64,000 nucleotides of DNA. Origin: Thiomicrorhabdus sp. GTDB lineage: Bacteria; Pseudomonadota; Gammaproteobacteria; Thiomicrospirales; Thiomicrospiraceae. Shown piece by piece: positions 22,884 to 32,270 of the stretch (position 1 is the first letter of the stretch; the number at the start of each line of letters is the position of its first letter). The stretch spans positions 826,985 through 890,984 of the forward strand of contig NZ_OY759719.1 of assembly GCF_963662555.1 (NCBI RefSeq). The letters run 5' to 3'. Below the pieces are notes generated by a model, which searched no databases, was not told the DNA's origin, and worked only from the letters and a program-made list of their open reading frames with translations. Both the position numbers and the translations under genes were made by a program.

Positions 22884-22912
22884 TGGTATTTAGGTTGAAA
22901 GACGTGTATAAT
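22884..22912 (+). promoter_or_regulatory. Putative promoter of the alpha operon
   Basis: -10 TATAAT at 22907-22912 with a weak -35 TGGTAT (22884-22889) at 17-base spacing. Transcription would begin near 22919, about 33 bases before rpsM. The 86-base gap contains no room for rpmJ. Confidence 0.5.
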
Positions 22913-22951
22913 TGCCCGTTTTTCAGTAGATGGAATTAAAGGGAGCGCAAA

Positions 22952-23308
22952 ATGGCTCGTATTGCCGGCGTAAACATTCCAGTTAACAAGCACATTGTTA
23001 TTGGATTGACTTCGATCTACGGTGTTGGTTCTACTTCAGCTCAGAAAATATGTGATGCTGTAAAGATAGATCCAGCTACGAAGGTTCGAGAACTAACTGA
23101 AGAACAGTTAGAAGCACTTCGTTCAGAAGTTACAAATTATAAAATTGAAGGTGATCTTCGTCGTGAAGTATCTATGAACATTAAGCGATTAATGGACATG
23201 GGTTGCTATCGTGGAATCCGTCACCGTCGTAGTCTACCTCTTCGTGGACAACGTACAAAAACTAATGCACGTACTCGTAAAGGTCCTGTAAGACCTATTA
23301 AGAGATAA
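22952..23308 (+). CDS. rpsM: 30S ribosomal protein S13
   Basis: S13 (uS13) of the head, forming intersubunit bridges and contacting P-site tRNA. 118 residues. It starts [19 protein letters not shown] and contains [23 protein letters not shown]. First gene of the alpha operon, with AGGGAG upstream. Confidence 0.98.
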   Translation: MARIAGVNIPVNKHIVIGLTSIYGVGSTSAQKICDAVKIDPATKVRELTEEQLEALRSEVTNYKIEGDLRREVSMNIKRLMDMGCYRGIRHRRSLPLRGQRTKTNARTRKGPVRPIKR

Positions 23309-23329
23309 CGCATAATTGCGAGATTAGAT

Positions 23330-23725
23330 ATGGCAAAAGCTAAAGCAAATTCGCGTGTTAAAAAGAAAGTAAAACAGGTTGTAACGGATGCCGTTGCACA
23401 CGTTCACGCTAGTTTCAATAACACAATTGTGACAATCACAGATCGTCAAGGTAATGCACTTTGCTGGGCAACTTCTGGTGGTAGTGGATTCCGTGGTTCT
23501 CGTAAGAGTACTCCATTCGCTGCACAGGTTGCTGCAGAACGAGCTGGTCAAATGGCTCACGACTACGGTGTTAAGAACGTTGAAGTTATGGTTAAAGGTC
23601 CTGGACCTGGCCGTGATTCTGCTGTTCGTGGTTTACATAGTGCTGGTTTCAAAATTACATCAATTTCTGATGTAACTCCGATTCCACACAACGGTTGCCG
23701 TCCACCTAAGAAACGTCGCGTTTAA
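23330..23725 (+). CDS. rpsK: 30S ribosomal protein S11
   Basis: S11 (uS11) of the platform, near the Shine-Dalgarno helix. 131 residues. [19 protein letters not shown] and [15 protein letters not shown] are diagnostic; the ending includes the Asn-Gly that forms isoaspartate in E. coli. Confidence 0.98.
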   Translation: MAKAKANSRVKKKVKQVVTDAVAHVHASFNNTIVTITDRQGNALCWATSGGSGFRGSRKSTPFAAQVAAERAGQMAHDYGVKNVEVMVKGPGPGRDSAVRGLHSAGFKITSISDVTPIPHNGCRPPKKRRV

Positions 23726-23739
23726 TATTTGAGGTTAAC

Positions 23740-24360
23740 ATGGCTAGATATATTGGTCCAAAGTGTAAACTTGCTCGTCGTGAAGGTACTGATCTTTTTC
23801 TTAAAAGCGGTGTTCGTAGCATCGAATCTAAGTGTAAGATTGATCAACTACCAGGTCAACACGGAGCAGGACGTAAGCGCGTAACAGAATACGGCTTACA
23901 GTTACGTGAAAAACAAAAAGTACGTCGTATGTACGGTGTACTAGAGAAAAAATTCCGCCTTTATTATAAAGAAGCGGATCGACGTAAGGGTTCAACAGGT
24001 GTTAACTTGTTACAAATCCTTGAGAGCCGTTTAGATAACGTTGTTTATCGTATGGGGTTTGCTTCTACTCGTTCTGAAGCACGCCAATTGGTTTCTCATA
24101 AGTCGATTTTAGTAAATGGTCAATCAGTAAATATTCCTTCATTTGAAGTTTCTGCTGGTGACATCGTTGCTATTAGAGAGAAATCTCGTAACCAAACTCG
24201 CATCGCGACTGCATTAGAACTTAATGCACAAGCTGGTGGGGTTAGCTGGGTTGAAGTTAACAAGTCTGCATTTGAAGGTACATTCAAAAATGTTCCTGAT
24301 CGTTCAGATCTATCTGCTGATATTTCAGAAAACTTAATTGTTGAGCTTTACTCTAAGTAA
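23740..24360 (+). CDS. rpsD: 30S ribosomal protein S4
   Basis: S4 (uS4), an assembly initiator of the 30S body and, in E. coli, repressor of the alpha operon. 206 residues. The N-terminus [15 protein letters not shown] lacks the four-cysteine zinc site of some relatives. The S4 RNA-binding domain is seen in [20 protein letters not shown]. Confidence 0.98.
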   Translation: MARYIGPKCKLARREGTDLFLKSGVRSIESKCKIDQLPGQHGAGRKRVTEYGLQLREKQKVRRMYGVLEKKFRLYYKEADRRKGSTGVNLLQILESRLDNVVYRMGFASTRSEARQLVSHKSILVNGQSVNIPSFEVSAGDIVAIREKSRNQTRIATALELNAQAGGVSWVEVNKSAFEGTFKNVPDRSDLSADISENLIVELYSK

Positions 24361-24390
24361 ACTTTGATTTGATACGGGAGATAACTTCGA

Positions 24391-25371
24391 ATGCAAGAGA
24401 TGTTAGAACAGTTGTTAACACCGCGTTTAGTTGATATTGATAGAAAGACTCCATTTCATAGCCGTGTAACTTTAGAACCACTAGAACGTGGTTTTGGTCA
24501 CACGCTAGGTAATGCACTACGTCGTATTCTATTATCATCTATGCCTGGTGCTGCTATTGTAGAAGCCAAAATTGATGGTGTTTTACACGAATACTCTTCA
24601 ATTGAAGGTGTAAGAGAAGATGTTTTAGAAATTCTTTTAAACCTTAAAGAAGTTGCAGTTAAGCTTAACGCTAGTGATAGCGCTGAGTTGACGCTGAACA
24701 AAAAAGGTCCTGCTGTTGTGCGTGCTTCAGATATCGTGTTAAACCACGATACTGAAATCGCTAACCCTGATCATGTAATTGCACATGTTTCAGAAGGTGC
24801 AGAATTGAATATGACAATCAAAGTTGCGACTGGCATGGGTTACCAAGCTGCTCCAACTGCGACTGACTCACAGATTGGTGTTTTACGTTTAGACGCCAGT
24901 TACAGTCCTGTTCATACAGTAAGTTACGAAGTACAGAACGCTCGTGTTGAACAGCGTACTGACTTAGACAAGTTAATTCTTGACGTAGTAACTGATGGTA
25001 CTTTAGATCCTGAAGATGCAATCAAACAAGCAGCAACGGTTCTACATTATCAGCTTAATGCTTTTGTTGATCTTAAGCATAAAGAAGTTGTTGCACCGGA
25101 AGAAGAAGAGAATGAATTTGATCCTATCTTCTTACAGCCTGTTGATGATCTTGAGTTAACAGTACGTTCAGCTAACTGTTTGAAAGCAGAACAAATTTAT
25201 TATATTGGTGACCTAGTACAGAGAGCTGAGCCTCACTTACTTAAAACACCAAACTTAGGTAAAAAATCTCTACAAGAAATCAAAGATGTTCTTGCTCAGA
25301 GAGGTCTAAGCCTAGGTACTAAGTTAGAAAACTGGCCACCAGCAAGTTTGGTAAGTAAAGAGTCAGCTTAA
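24391..25371 (+). CDS. rpoA: RNA polymerase alpha subunit
   Basis: Scaffold of RNA polymerase assembly and target of activators. 326 residues (E. coli 329). The N-terminal dimerisation domain includes [22 protein letters not shown] pieces, and the C-terminal DNA-binding domain has [19 protein letters not shown] and [19 protein letters not shown], including the residues that bind UP elements. Start ATG 24391 has GGGAG upstream. Between rpsD and rplQ as in E. coli. Confidence 0.98.
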   Translation: MQEMLEQLLTPRLVDIDRKTPFHSRVTLEPLERGFGHTLGNALRRILLSSMPGAAIVEAKIDGVLHEYSSIEGVREDVLEILLNLKEVAVKLNASDSAELTLNKKGPAVVRASDIVLNHDTEIANPDHVIAHVSEGAELNMTIKVATGMGYQAAPTATDSQIGVLRLDASYSPVHTVSYEVQNARVEQRTDLDKLILDVVTDGTLDPEDAIKQAATVLHYQLNAFVDLKHKEVVAPEEEENEFDPIFLQPVDDLELTVRSANCLKAEQIYYIGDLVQRAEPHLLKTPNLGKKSLQEIKDVLAQRGLSLGTKLENWPPASLVSKESA

Positions 25372-25387
25372 TTATAAGGAAGCTATC

Positions 25388-25768
25388 ATGCGTCATGGTA
25401 AGACAGGTCGTAAGTTAAATCGTAACAGCTCGCACCGTAAGGCAATGTTTAAAAACATGTCTGCTTCACTTATCGAACACGAAGTGATTCGTACTACGGT
25501 TGCTAAGGCTAAAGAACTTCGCGGAGTTGCTGAGCCTTTAATCACGTTGGCAAAAAATGACAGCGTACATAACCGTCGTACTGCGTTTGCACGTTTAGGC
25601 GATAAAGCAGCTGTTGGTAAGTTATTCAGTGAACTTGGTCCTCGTTACCAAGCTCGTCCAGGTGGATATATCCGCATTTTAAAATGTGGTTTCCGCCCTG
25701 GTGATAATGCACCAATGGCAATTGTTGAATTAGTTGACCGTCCGGTTGCTGATTCAGCTGCTGAGTAA
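25388..25768 (+). CDS. rplQ: 50S ribosomal protein L17
   Basis: L17 (bL17), 126 residues, starting [20 protein letters not shown]. The conserved [14 protein letters not shown] and [18 protein letters not shown] are present. Last gene of the alpha operon, 9 bases before its terminator begins. Confidence 0.98.
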   Translation: MRHGKTGRKLNRNSSHRKAMFKNMSASLIEHEVIRTTVAKAKELRGVAEPLITLAKNDSVHNRRTAFARLGDKAAVGKLFSELGPRYQARPGGYIRILKCGFRPGDNAPMAIVELVDRPVADSAAE

Positions 25769-25776
25769 TCAGATTT

Positions 25777-25803
25777 AAAAGCCCGCTCTAAGCGGGCTTT
25801 TTT
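25777..25803 (+). terminator. Terminator of the alpha operon
   Basis: AAAAGCCCGCT and AGCGGGCTTTTTT around a 3-base loop. A strong intrinsic terminator that separates the ribosomal block from the TatD gene, whose start is only 23 bases further on. Confidence 0.93.
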
Positions 25804-25825
25804 ATATCTTTTGAAAAGTTTTCTT

Positions 25826-26563
25826 ATGTTCGACACTCACTGTCATCTAAATTCTTATTTTAATACTCCTCTTGATTTTCCAGATTCTATAAATTCTTAT
25901 TTAGCTGTTTCCACGCAGGTTGATGATTGGCTAGATACCATTAAATTTGCTTCTCAACATCATAATGTTTTAGCTGCATTAGGTATCCATCCTTGGTTTG
26001 TTAAGGAATCCTACGGTATTGATTTAGTTGTTCTTAAAAGTTTAATTTCAGAATATGGCATTACGGCTATCGGAGAAATTGGTCTTGATTTTAATGAACA
26101 ATATAAAAAGAGTAGAACGATACAAATTCAATGTTTTGAGCAACAACTTCAAATAGCTGAAAGTCATCAACTACCGCTATCCTTGCATTGTGTTAAAGCC
26201 CATAATGAAATGCTGGGTTTACTCAAAGGGTGCAATTGCATTGGTGTAGTTCATGGTCTGGGTACGAGTGTACAAATTGCACAGCAGTATATTGATTTAG
26301 GCTTTAAATTTGGAGTCAATGCGGTAGCGGTTCGTGAGAATGCAAAACGTTATCATGCGTTAATAAAACGTTTTGGAGTAGAACATATTGTTTTAGAAAC
26401 TGATTATCCTAATATCAATTTACCAGGCCTGGTAAATCCATCACTTAATGATATTCATGTTGTTGCTAAAACAGTAGCGAATATTTTATGTGTTTCTGTT
26501 GAAGATGTTATTCAACAAACCGATTATAATGCTGAGCAAATATTTAAAAGAAACGTGTTATGA
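25826..26563 (+). CDS. TatD-family metal-dependent hydrolase
   Basis: Predicted cytoplasmic metallo-hydrolase of the TatD/YcfH/YjjV family (DNases and related enzymes). 245 residues from ATG 25826; a TTG at 25811 would lengthen it but overlaps the terminator region. Metal ligands are visible: HCH near residue 5-7, the Glu of GEIGLD, His of LHCVKAHNE, His of VVHGLG and the Asp of LETDYPN. The family usually has ETDAP here, so this is a divergent member. No good ribosome-binding site is seen. A full copy of the repeated palindrome (26421-26434) is inside the gene and is read as LPGLV in the C-terminal part. It overlaps tcdA by ATGA. Confidence 0.85.
   Translation: MFDTHCHLNSYFNTPLDFPDSINSYLAVSTQVDDWLDTIKFASQHHNVLAALGIHPWFVKESYGIDLVVLKSLISEYGITAIGEIGLDFNEQYKKSRTIQIQCFEQQLQIAESHQLPLSLHCVKAHNEMLGLLKGCNCIGVVHGLGTSVQIAQQYIDLGFKFGVNAVAVRENAKRYHALIKRFGVEHIVLETDYPNINLPGLVNPSLNDIHVVAKTVANILCVSVEDVIQQTDYNAEQIFKRNVL
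26418..26437. repeat. Full palindrome copy 2, extended to 20 bp, inside the TatD gene
   Basis: The 14-bp TACCAGGCCTGGTA at 26421-26434 lies in a 20-bp perfect palindrome with ATT and AAT flanks. It is in frame and translated as part of NLPGLVN, just after the conserved ETDYPN. Confidence 0.9.
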
Positions 26564-27288
26564 ATATAAATGATGCTTTGTATGAAAGAAGTCTGCTTGT
26601 TTTTGAAGAACAAGGTCTTCTAAATTTAATAAATTCTCATGTATTAGTTGCTGGTGTAGGTGGCGTAGGTGGCTTTGTTATTGAAGCACTGGCAAGAGCA
26701 GGGGTCGGTCAATTAACGATGGTAGATCACGATGATGTTTCTCCTTCTAATAAGAATCGTCAGATTATTGCTCTAGATTCAACTCTTGGCAAAAATAAGG
26801 CTGTTGTGATGGCACAACGTATAGCTGATATTAACCCTAATTGTAAAGTGAATGTACTACAGTCATTCCTATCACCAGAGGATATGGAGCCGTTATTAGC
26901 CCAAGGCTTTGATTTTGTAGTGGATGCAATAGATAGCCTTAACTGTAAAGCTAATCTAGTGATTACGGCAGTTAAAAAGGATATACCCGTGGTTTCTAGT
27001 ATGGGTGCAGGCCGTAGAGTTGATCCAACTAAAATCGCATTAGCAGATATCTCTAAAACCCACGGTTGTGCTCTAGCTCGTAATATGCGTCAAAGACTCA
27101 AAAAACAAGGTATTAAAAAAGGGGTTATGACTGTTTTTTCTACCGAGATACCTAAAGAGCCAGGGCCAATGGAAGAAATTGAAGGTGCCCGTGGTAGGGT
27201 GGTTAATGGCACGGCGAGTTATATGCCAGGGATTTTTGGTTTGATGTTAGCAGGGCATGTGATTACTTCGATTGCTCATTCTGAGTAG
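26560..27288 (+). CDS. tcdA: tRNA threonylcarbamoyladenosine dehydratase
   Basis: E1-like ThiF-fold enzyme that cyclises t6A to ct6A in ANN-decoding tRNAs using ATP. 242 residues. The nucleotide site GVGGVGGF near residue 32-39 is followed by MVDHDDVSPSNKNRQ, which is typical of TcdA/CsdL rather than MoeB or ThiF. DAIDSLNCKA and SSMGAGRRVDPTKI also match. Zinc-type CXXC pairs are absent, as expected of this branch. Start overlaps the tatD-like gene by four bases, so the two are translationally coupled. Confidence 0.9.
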   Translation: MNINDALYERSLLVFEEQGLLNLINSHVLVAGVGGVGGFVIEALARAGVGQLTMVDHDDVSPSNKNRQIIALDSTLGKNKAVVMAQRIADINPNCKVNVLQSFLSPEDMEPLLAQGFDFVVDAIDSLNCKANLVITAVKKDIPVVSSMGAGRRVDPTKIALADISKTHGCALARNMRQRLKKQGIKKGVMTVFSTEIPKEPGPMEEIEGARGRVVNGTASYMPGIFGLMLAGHVITSIAHSE

Positions 27289-27329
27289 TTAAAAAATCAT
27301 AGGATACAACCTCCATCCTTAAAGCTATA

Positions 27330-27350
27330 TGTAAATTACCAGGCCTGGTA
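27330..27350. repeat. Inverted repeat block A, left copy, with full palindrome copy 3
   Basis: 21 bases identical to the reverse complement of 28315-28335. The last 14 bases are TACCAGGCCTGGTA. Lies 42 bases after tcdA. Confidence 0.9.
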
Positions 27351-27374
27351 TGCCCAGTGGCTCTATTCATTCAT

Positions 27375-27391
27375 TTTGAGCATAGGGTATA
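27375..27391. repeat. Inverted repeat block B, left copy
   Basis: TTTGAGCATAGGGTATA, identical to the reverse complement of 28262-28278. It ends one base before the stop codon of the leftward DUF2927 gene. Confidence 0.9.
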
Positions 27392-27392
27392 T

Positions 27393-28247
27393 TCAGTTTA
27401 CCAGTTGGTATAAACCTTTAGAGTTTACTGTTTTAGCGGCGTTCTTGACTTCACCATTATCCATTAATTGCTGTATCTCTTTTTTAAGTACCTTCTGGCT
27501 CTCTGTTTGAGACATACCAGCTTTAATCTCTGAATTATAAAGTAGCTTCAGTAAAATATAATCTAAGCCTGTAAGTAGCTCTATTTTGCTATCATCATTG
27601 GCAATGCTTGGATTGACCCAGCTTGCATCATTTGGCAGTCCTAATACTTGCGTGGTTTCTTCTACAACACATGAAACTAGTAATCCTCGGCTATAATCAT
27701 GGTCTACTGGTAAAACTACATCAGCTTGAATAATTTCATTTTGTTTATTGGTTTTATAGCTACCCATACAGTGGCTGTCTTTTTCTAGGTTTTTAACCGT
27801 TGATCCTGTGTACTTTTTTATTATGTCAGCGTAATTTTTATCTTTGGTTAGGTAGATTGTAAAGTTAGCGACTGAATTTTTTGCAGGCTGAATGTCTAGG
27901 CCTGTAATATCTGCCAAATGTTTGAGATGTGCGTTAAACAATTTTTCAACTAAATTGTTTTTTTTGAGATGTTGGTAATTAAACTGATAGCGAATTGGCT
28001 GTTGCCATTTTAAAATCCGCTTATGAGTTTTTTTATACTCATTTTTAAGAGCGATCTCTTGAAAGGATTTAAGAATATATTGTGGGTTTTGCCAAAGAGT
28101 AAATTTGTTAGAAGTCTTGTTTGGTTGAGCTTTTTCTAGATGACTTTCTGCATAACTATTAGAACCATACAGAAAAAGTGATATTGCCAAAACCAAAACA
28201 GATGATAGGTTTAAATTTAAAATCGTTTTGTTAAACCACATCAACAT
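27393..28247 (-). CDS. Exported DUF2927-type protein
   Basis: Function unknown. 284 residues with a hydrophobic N-terminal segment (about residues 8-27) and alanine-type cleavage after SYA, so probably periplasmic. Residues about 120-260 resemble the DUF2927 family: an N-terminal cysteine segment (DSHCMGSYKT), a second SCVVEETTQVLGL, then LPNDASW, a LLTGLDYILLKLLYNSEI segment and GMSQTES. VEE and the two cysteines suggest a metal- or disulphide-bearing, possibly peptidase-like fold, but no catalytic site can be proven. The gene is bracketed by the two-block inverted repeats described separately, points against tcdA and in the same direction as uvrA. Confidence 0.75.
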   Translation of the reverse strand: MLMWFNKTILNLNLSSVLVLAISLFLYGSNSYAESHLEKAQPNKTSNKFTLWQNPQYILKSFQEIALKNEYKKTHKRILKWQQPIRYQFNYQHLKKNNLVEKLFNAHLKHLADITGLDIQPAKNSVANFTIYLTKDKNYADIIKKYTGSTVKNLEKDSHCMGSYKTNKQNEIIQADVVLPVDHDYSRGLLVSCVVEETTQVLGLPNDASWVNPSIANDDSKIELLTGLDYILLKLLYNSEIKAGMSQTESQKVLKKEIQQLMDNGEVKNAAKTVNSKGLYQLVN

Positions 28248-28261
28248 TCACCTAAAATCTT

Positions 28262-28278
28262 TATACCCTATGCTCAAA
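28262..28278. repeat. Inverted repeat block B, right copy
   Basis: TATACCCTATGCTCAAA, the exact reverse complement of 27375-27391. It is 14 bases upstream of the DUF2927 start codon. Confidence 0.9.
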
Positions 28279-28314
28279 GTCTATGGCTGGCTAACTATGG
28301 CCAACCACAGGTTT

Positions 28315-28335
28315 TACCAGGCCTGGTAATTTACA
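28315..28335. repeat. Inverted repeat block A, right copy, with full palindrome copy 4
   Basis: Exact reverse complement of 27330-27350. Its first 14 bases are TACCAGGCCTGGTA. The repeat includes the stop codon of uvrA (28331-28333). Confidence 0.9.
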
Positions 28336-31135
28336 ACATATTCTTTAAATAGAACCCTGTATGTGACTCTTTACAAGCCGCAATGGTTTCTGGTGTACCG
28401 GTTGCAACAATGGTCCCACCTCCAGAACCACCTTCTGGCCCTAAATCGACAATCCAGTCCGCTGTTTTAATGACATCTAAATTATGTTCGATAATCACAA
28501 TGGTGTTTCCTTGGTCTCGCAGGTGTCTAATGACTTTTAGTAACAATTCAATATCATGAAAGTGCAGGCCTGTGGTAGGTTCATCTAAAATATATAGCGT
28601 ATTACCAGTATCTCGTTTAGATAGCTCTTTAGCTAGCTTAACACGCTGTGCTTCACCACCAGAGAGGGTCGTAGCACTTTGGCCGAGTTTGATATAACCC
28701 AGACCGACTTCCATCAGCATTTGCAGTTTACGAGCAATTACAGGAATCACATCAAAGAATGCTCGAGCATCTTCCACGGTCATCTCTAAAATTTCATGAA
28801 TGTTTTTGCCTTTGTATTGAACTTGCAAGGTTTCGCGATTATAACGAGCCCCTTCACACACATCGCAAGGTACATAAACATCTGGTAAAAAATGCATTTC
28901 AACTTTAAGTACACCATCACCTTGGCAAGCTTCACAGCGTCCGCCTTTAACGTTAAAACTAAAACGACCAGGGTTATAACCACGTGCACGTGATTCTGGT
29001 GTAGCAGCAAGTAGCTCACGAATCGGTGTGAATAATCCGGTATAAGTCGCTGGGTTAGAGCGAGGTGTACGGCCAATGGCAGATTGGTCAATATTGACCG
29101 ACTTATCAAAATGCTCCATTCCAGATAGTTTGGTATAAGGGGCAGGCGTATGTTGTGCTTTATTTAATTCATTAGCCGCTAGCTTGGATAAAGTACCGTT
29201 TATGAGTGTTGATTTACCTGAACCCGAAACACCGGTTACACATGTTAACAAACCTGCTGGAATCTTTAAGGTGACGTCTTTTAGGTTGTTTCCGCTAGCA
29301 CCTTCAATGGTAAGCCATTTGTCGGTAGCTTCTAGACGTTCGCCAGGCACTTCAATTTTACGAGTGCCTTTTAAAAATTGACCTGTTAATGAGTTGGGAT
29401 TATTCATAACTTCTTCTGGTGTGCCTTCGGCCATAATGCGGCCGCCGTGAATACCTGCGCCAGGGCCAATATCAAGCACATAGTCAGCGGCTCTAATGGC
29501 ATCTTCATCGTGTTCTACCACAATCACCGTATTACCCAAATCACGTAAATGCGTTAAGGTCGCTAGTAGGCGGTCATTATCACGTTGGTGCAGTCCAATT
29601 GAGGGCTCATCAAGTACATACATCACACCTACCAGGCCTGCTCCAATTTGGCTGGCAAGGCGAATGCGTTGTGCTTCACCACCCGAAAGTGTGTCGGCAC
29701 TGCGGTTTAACGTTAGGTAATTAAGTCCCACATTGACCAGAAAAGTTAAGCGGTCATGCACTTCTTTAATGATTTTGCTGGCGATTTCACCTTTGGCACC
29801 CTTTAAAGCTAAGGTACCAAAAATCTCATGCAGTTCGCCAACAGGAAGTTCGGTTAAAGAGGGTAGGCTGTATTCGGTAATAAAGACATTACGTGCTGCT
29901 TCATTTAAACGTGTGCCGTGGCAACTTTTACAAGGTGTTGTTACACGAAATTTTTCTAATTCATCGCGTACCGCTTTACTTTCAGTCTCGGTAAAACGGC
30001 GTTCCATATTAGGTAGTACACCTTCAAAACGACGTGTATCGCTGTATTTACCGTGAGGAAGTGGAATCTTCTCTCGACCAGAACCGAATAGGATGATTTT
30101 TTTATGTTTTTCATCCAGGTTCTCCCAAGACTCTTCTACATCAAAACCATAGTGCTCGGCCAGCGCTTTTAGCAAATCATAATAGTATTTATGACGGCGA
30201 TCCCAGCCACGAATTGCACCGCCAGCCAAGCTTAACTCTGGATGAGTAATCACTCGTTCAGGATCAAAACTCTCTTTAATGCCTAAACCATCACAGGTTG
30301 GGCAAGCTCCATGTGGATTGTTAAATGAGAAAATACGCGGTTCTAACTCAGGTACTGAGTAGCCACAATGTGGACAAGAAAACTTTTCTGAAAACAGTAG
30401 GGCAAAGTCATCATCTTCATCCATTGGTAATACTTGGGCAATGCCGTCGGCTAAACGTAATGCTGTTTCAAACGATTCAGCTAAACGTTGTTTAATGTCC
30501 TCTCGTACTTTAAAGCGGTCAACAATGACTTCAATGTCATGTTTTTTGTTTTTATCTAATTCAATAGTGCCATCTAAATCCATCACCTTGCCATCAATAC
30601 GGGCACGAATAAAGCCTTGAGCTTGTAGCTCATCTAACAGGTTGTGATGTTCCCCTTTTTTGCCGCGTACAATCGGCGCAATCAACAGACATTTAGTGCC
30701 TTCTGGCAAGGTTAAGGTGTGGTCAACCATTTGGCTAACGGTTTGGGCTTCTAAATCACAACCATGCGTTGGGCAACGAGGTGTACCTGCACGAGCAAAC
30801 AGTAAACGAAGGTAATCATAGATTTCAGTCACCGTACCTACGGTAGAGCGTGGGTTGTGAGAAGTAGATTTTTGCTCAATGGATATAGCTGGAGAAAGGC
30901 CTTCAATATGATCAAGGTCCGGCTTTTCCATAACCGACAAAAACTGACGAGCATAGGCTGAAAGTGACTCAACATAACGGCGTTGGCCTTCGGCATAAAT
31001 GGTATCAAAGGCTAAAGAAGATTTACCCGAACCAGATAATCCTGTAATAACAATTAGCTTATCTCTGGGTAGAGTCACATCAATGTTTTTTAAGTTATGG
31101 GTGCGGGCACCGCGAATAACAATTTCTTCTAACAT
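28331..31135 (-). CDS. uvrA: Excinuclease ABC subunit A
   Basis: DNA damage sensor of nucleotide excision repair, acting as a dimer with UvrB. 934 residues (E. coli 940). Two ABC modules are visible: first Walker [10 protein letters not shown] near residue 31-39 and second GVSGSGKST near residue 640; signature [12 protein letters not shown] and [12 protein letters not shown]. The zinc fingers CPHC/CPTC and CEAC/CDVC are intact. Start [15 protein letters not shown] is the standard one. The CDS includes two partial copies of the repeated palindrome (28565 and 29633). I saw no LexA box of the E. coli type upstream. It is tail-to-head with the DUF2927 gene. Confidence 0.98.
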   Translation of the reverse strand: MLEEIVIRGARTHNLKNIDVTLPRDKLIVITGLSGSGKSSLAFDTIYAEGQRRYVESLSAYARQFLSVMEKPDLDHIEGLSPAISIEQKSTSHNPRSTVGTVTEIYDYLRLLFARAGTPRCPTHGCDLEAQTVSQMVDHTLTLPEGTKCLLIAPIVRGKKGEHHNLLDELQAQGFIRARIDGKVMDLDGTIELDKNKKHDIEVIVDRFKVREDIKQRLAESFETALRLADGIAQVLPMDEDDDFALLFSEKFSCPHCGYSVPELEPRIFSFNNPHGACPTCDGLGIKESFDPERVITHPELSLAGGAIRGWDRRHKYYYDLLKALAEHYGFDVEESWENLDEKHKKIILFGSGREKIPLPHGKYSDTRRFEGVLPNMERRFTETESKAVRDELEKFRVTTPCKSCHGTRLNEAARNVFITEYSLPSLTELPVGELHEIFGTLALKGAKGEIASKIIKEVHDRLTFLVNVGLNYLTLNRSADTLSGGEAQRIRLASQIGAGLVGVMYVLDEPSIGLHQRDNDRLLATLTHLRDLGNTVIVVEHDEDAIRAADYVLDIGPGAGIHGGRIMAEGTPEEVMNNPNSLTGQFLKGTRKIEVPGERLEATDKWLTIEGASGNNLKDVTLKIPAGLLTCVTGVSGSGKSTLINGTLSKLAANELNKAQHTPAPYTKLSGMEHFDKSVNIDQSAIGRTPRSNPATYTGLFTPIRELLAATPESRARGYNPGRFSFNVKGGRCEACQGDGVLKVEMHFLPDVYVPCDVCEGARYNRETLQVQYKGKNIHEILEMTVEDARAFFDVIPVIARKLQMLMEVGLGYIKLGQSATTLSGGEAQRVKLAKELSKRDTGNTLYILDEPTTGLHFHDIELLLKVIRHLRDQGNTIVIIEHNLDVIKTADWIVDLGPEGGSGGGTIVATGTPETIAACKESHTGFYLKNML

Positions 31136-31169
31136 GGCCTAGATTCCATTTAAATTTTAGCAATCAGCT

Positions 31170-31178
31170 ATTATAGCA
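31170..31178 (-). promoter_or_regulatory. Putative uvrA promoter
   Basis: On the minus strand an extended -10 element TGCTATAAT, 35 bases before the uvrA start. No convincing -35 at 15-18 bases. Confidence 0.5.
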
Positions 31179-31243
31179 AGATTCTAAAAATGAACGAGTG
31201 CTTACTTAATTAGCGATAACTTTCTATTTAAAAAGGGAATTTA

Positions 31244-31254
31244 CAGGCCTGGTC
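31244..31254. repeat. Partial palindrome between uvrA and the SIMPL gene
   Basis: CAGGCCTGGTC: the 8-bp core with one complete arm, in the gap between uvrA and the SIMPL-domain gene. Confidence 0.7.
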
Positions 31255-31327
31255 ATAATGCTTGAAATACTTTAGAACCAGGATTGATGAAGTGATCGTT
31301 TTACGATTGTGTTTAAGCGAACAGAAC

Positions 31328-32041
31328 TCAATAAGGCAGTAAGATTGTGCCAGAGATGTTTACAGTAATTTGGCTTTGGCCCGCTTCAACGACTGGTGCC
31401 GCCATTTTAGAAGACATCATCGCCATTTCTGAATTAGCATACATCGGTCTTGGCTGAAAACTATTAGGGGTATTGATTCGGGTTTCTAATATTTTGAATG
31501 ATGGAACATTGAAACCATGCGCAATTCTTGATGCTTGGTCTCTAAATTGTAGAATAGCCTTGTCGGTCAATTTTCCTAAAATTTTATGTTTCAATGCATC
31601 AGATACGCCAAATTGCATTGATTGATAGGCTAAGTAAGGTTGGATTTTAGTCAAAACTTTTACCAGGCCTGGTTTATTTTCTAAAGTTAAAACCAAACTT
31701 TGTTGGCCACGCCAATGGCTAATAACCTTTTTGGTATAGACAGGTTGAATGCTGTACTGAGAGGTTTTAACAATAATGTCAGGGTAAGGCTTTAAAGCTT
31801 TGATTGCAGATTGCATTTGCCTATTTATTTCATTGGCCACCGCTTGAGGTGAAATGCCCTCAGCAACTCGGTTAAATGTCATTGAAATAATGTCATTAGG
31901 TACATTTTGCATTTCTGAGATAGAAAAACTAACCCGGTTTCCTTGCGGTTGAGTGCTGTCTGCAAAAGCAGGATTGGTTAGATTAAATAAAAATAGAAAT
32001 CCAGACAAAATTAACGAATGTTTGAAGGTTAATCGTTTCAC
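31328..32041 (-). CDS. Periplasmic SIMPL-domain (DUF541) protein
   Basis: Function unknown; DUF541/SIMPL proteins are exported and resemble E. coli YggE, linked to oxidative stress. 237 residues. GTG start at 32041 with AAGGAG about 8 bases upstream. A signal peptide covers about residues 1-27 (cleavage after AFA). The domain (residues about 30-235) has the typical VSFSISEMQNVPND start and ARIAHGF segment near two thirds, ending in a beta strand SQITVNISGTILLPY. The palindrome variant TACCAGGCCTGGTT (31661-31674) lies inside and is read as KPGLV. Confidence 0.85.
   Translation of the reverse strand: MKRLTFKHSLILSGFLFLFNLTNPAFADSTQPQGNRVSFSISEMQNVPNDIISMTFNRVAEGISPQAVANEINRQMQSAIKALKPYPDIIVKTSQYSIQPVYTKKVISHWRGQQSLVLTLENKPGLVKVLTKIQPYLAYQSMQFGVSDALKHKILGKLTDKAILQFRDQASRIAHGFNVPSFKILETRINTPNSFQPRPMYANSEMAMMSSKMAAPVVEAGQSQITVNISGTILLPY
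31661..31674. repeat. Near-perfect palindrome inside the SIMPL gene
   Basis: TACCAGGCCTGGTT, 13 of 14 bases identical to the full repeat. Translated on the minus strand as part of NKPGLVKV. Confidence 0.85.
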
Positions 32042-32206
32042 TTTTTAAGCTCCTTAAGGAATCGTTAAGATACCTTTGATGTGCATTGCTCATTAACAAA
32101 ATAGCCTGTAAATTAGGCGGCTAATAATCCATTTATAAACCTATTCAGGTTTTCTAATGATTTAGTTAGCTAATTTCTCGATTATAACGTTAGATTTTAT
32201 GAAGTT

Positions 32207-32215
32207 TGTTATAAT
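32207..32215 (+). promoter_or_regulatory. Putative promoter of the MFS gene
   Basis: Extended -10 TGTTATAAT, 56 bases before the MFS start. No strong -35. It could serve both the transporter and ssb. Confidence 0.5.
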
Positions 32216-32270
32216 TTCGCCGCTTAATACTAAGCAATTCATTAAACCAAAATCAATGGCAGAATAAACC

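Noticed and set aside
22895-22912. TTGAAA at 22895 as -35 of the alpha operon
   Set aside because: Only 6 bases from TATAAT, far too close. The weaker TGGTAT at 17 bases was used instead.
31136-31327. LexA (SOS) box upstream of uvrA
   Set aside because: No CTG-N10-CAG dyad of the E. coli type was found. A different LexA motif cannot be excluded.
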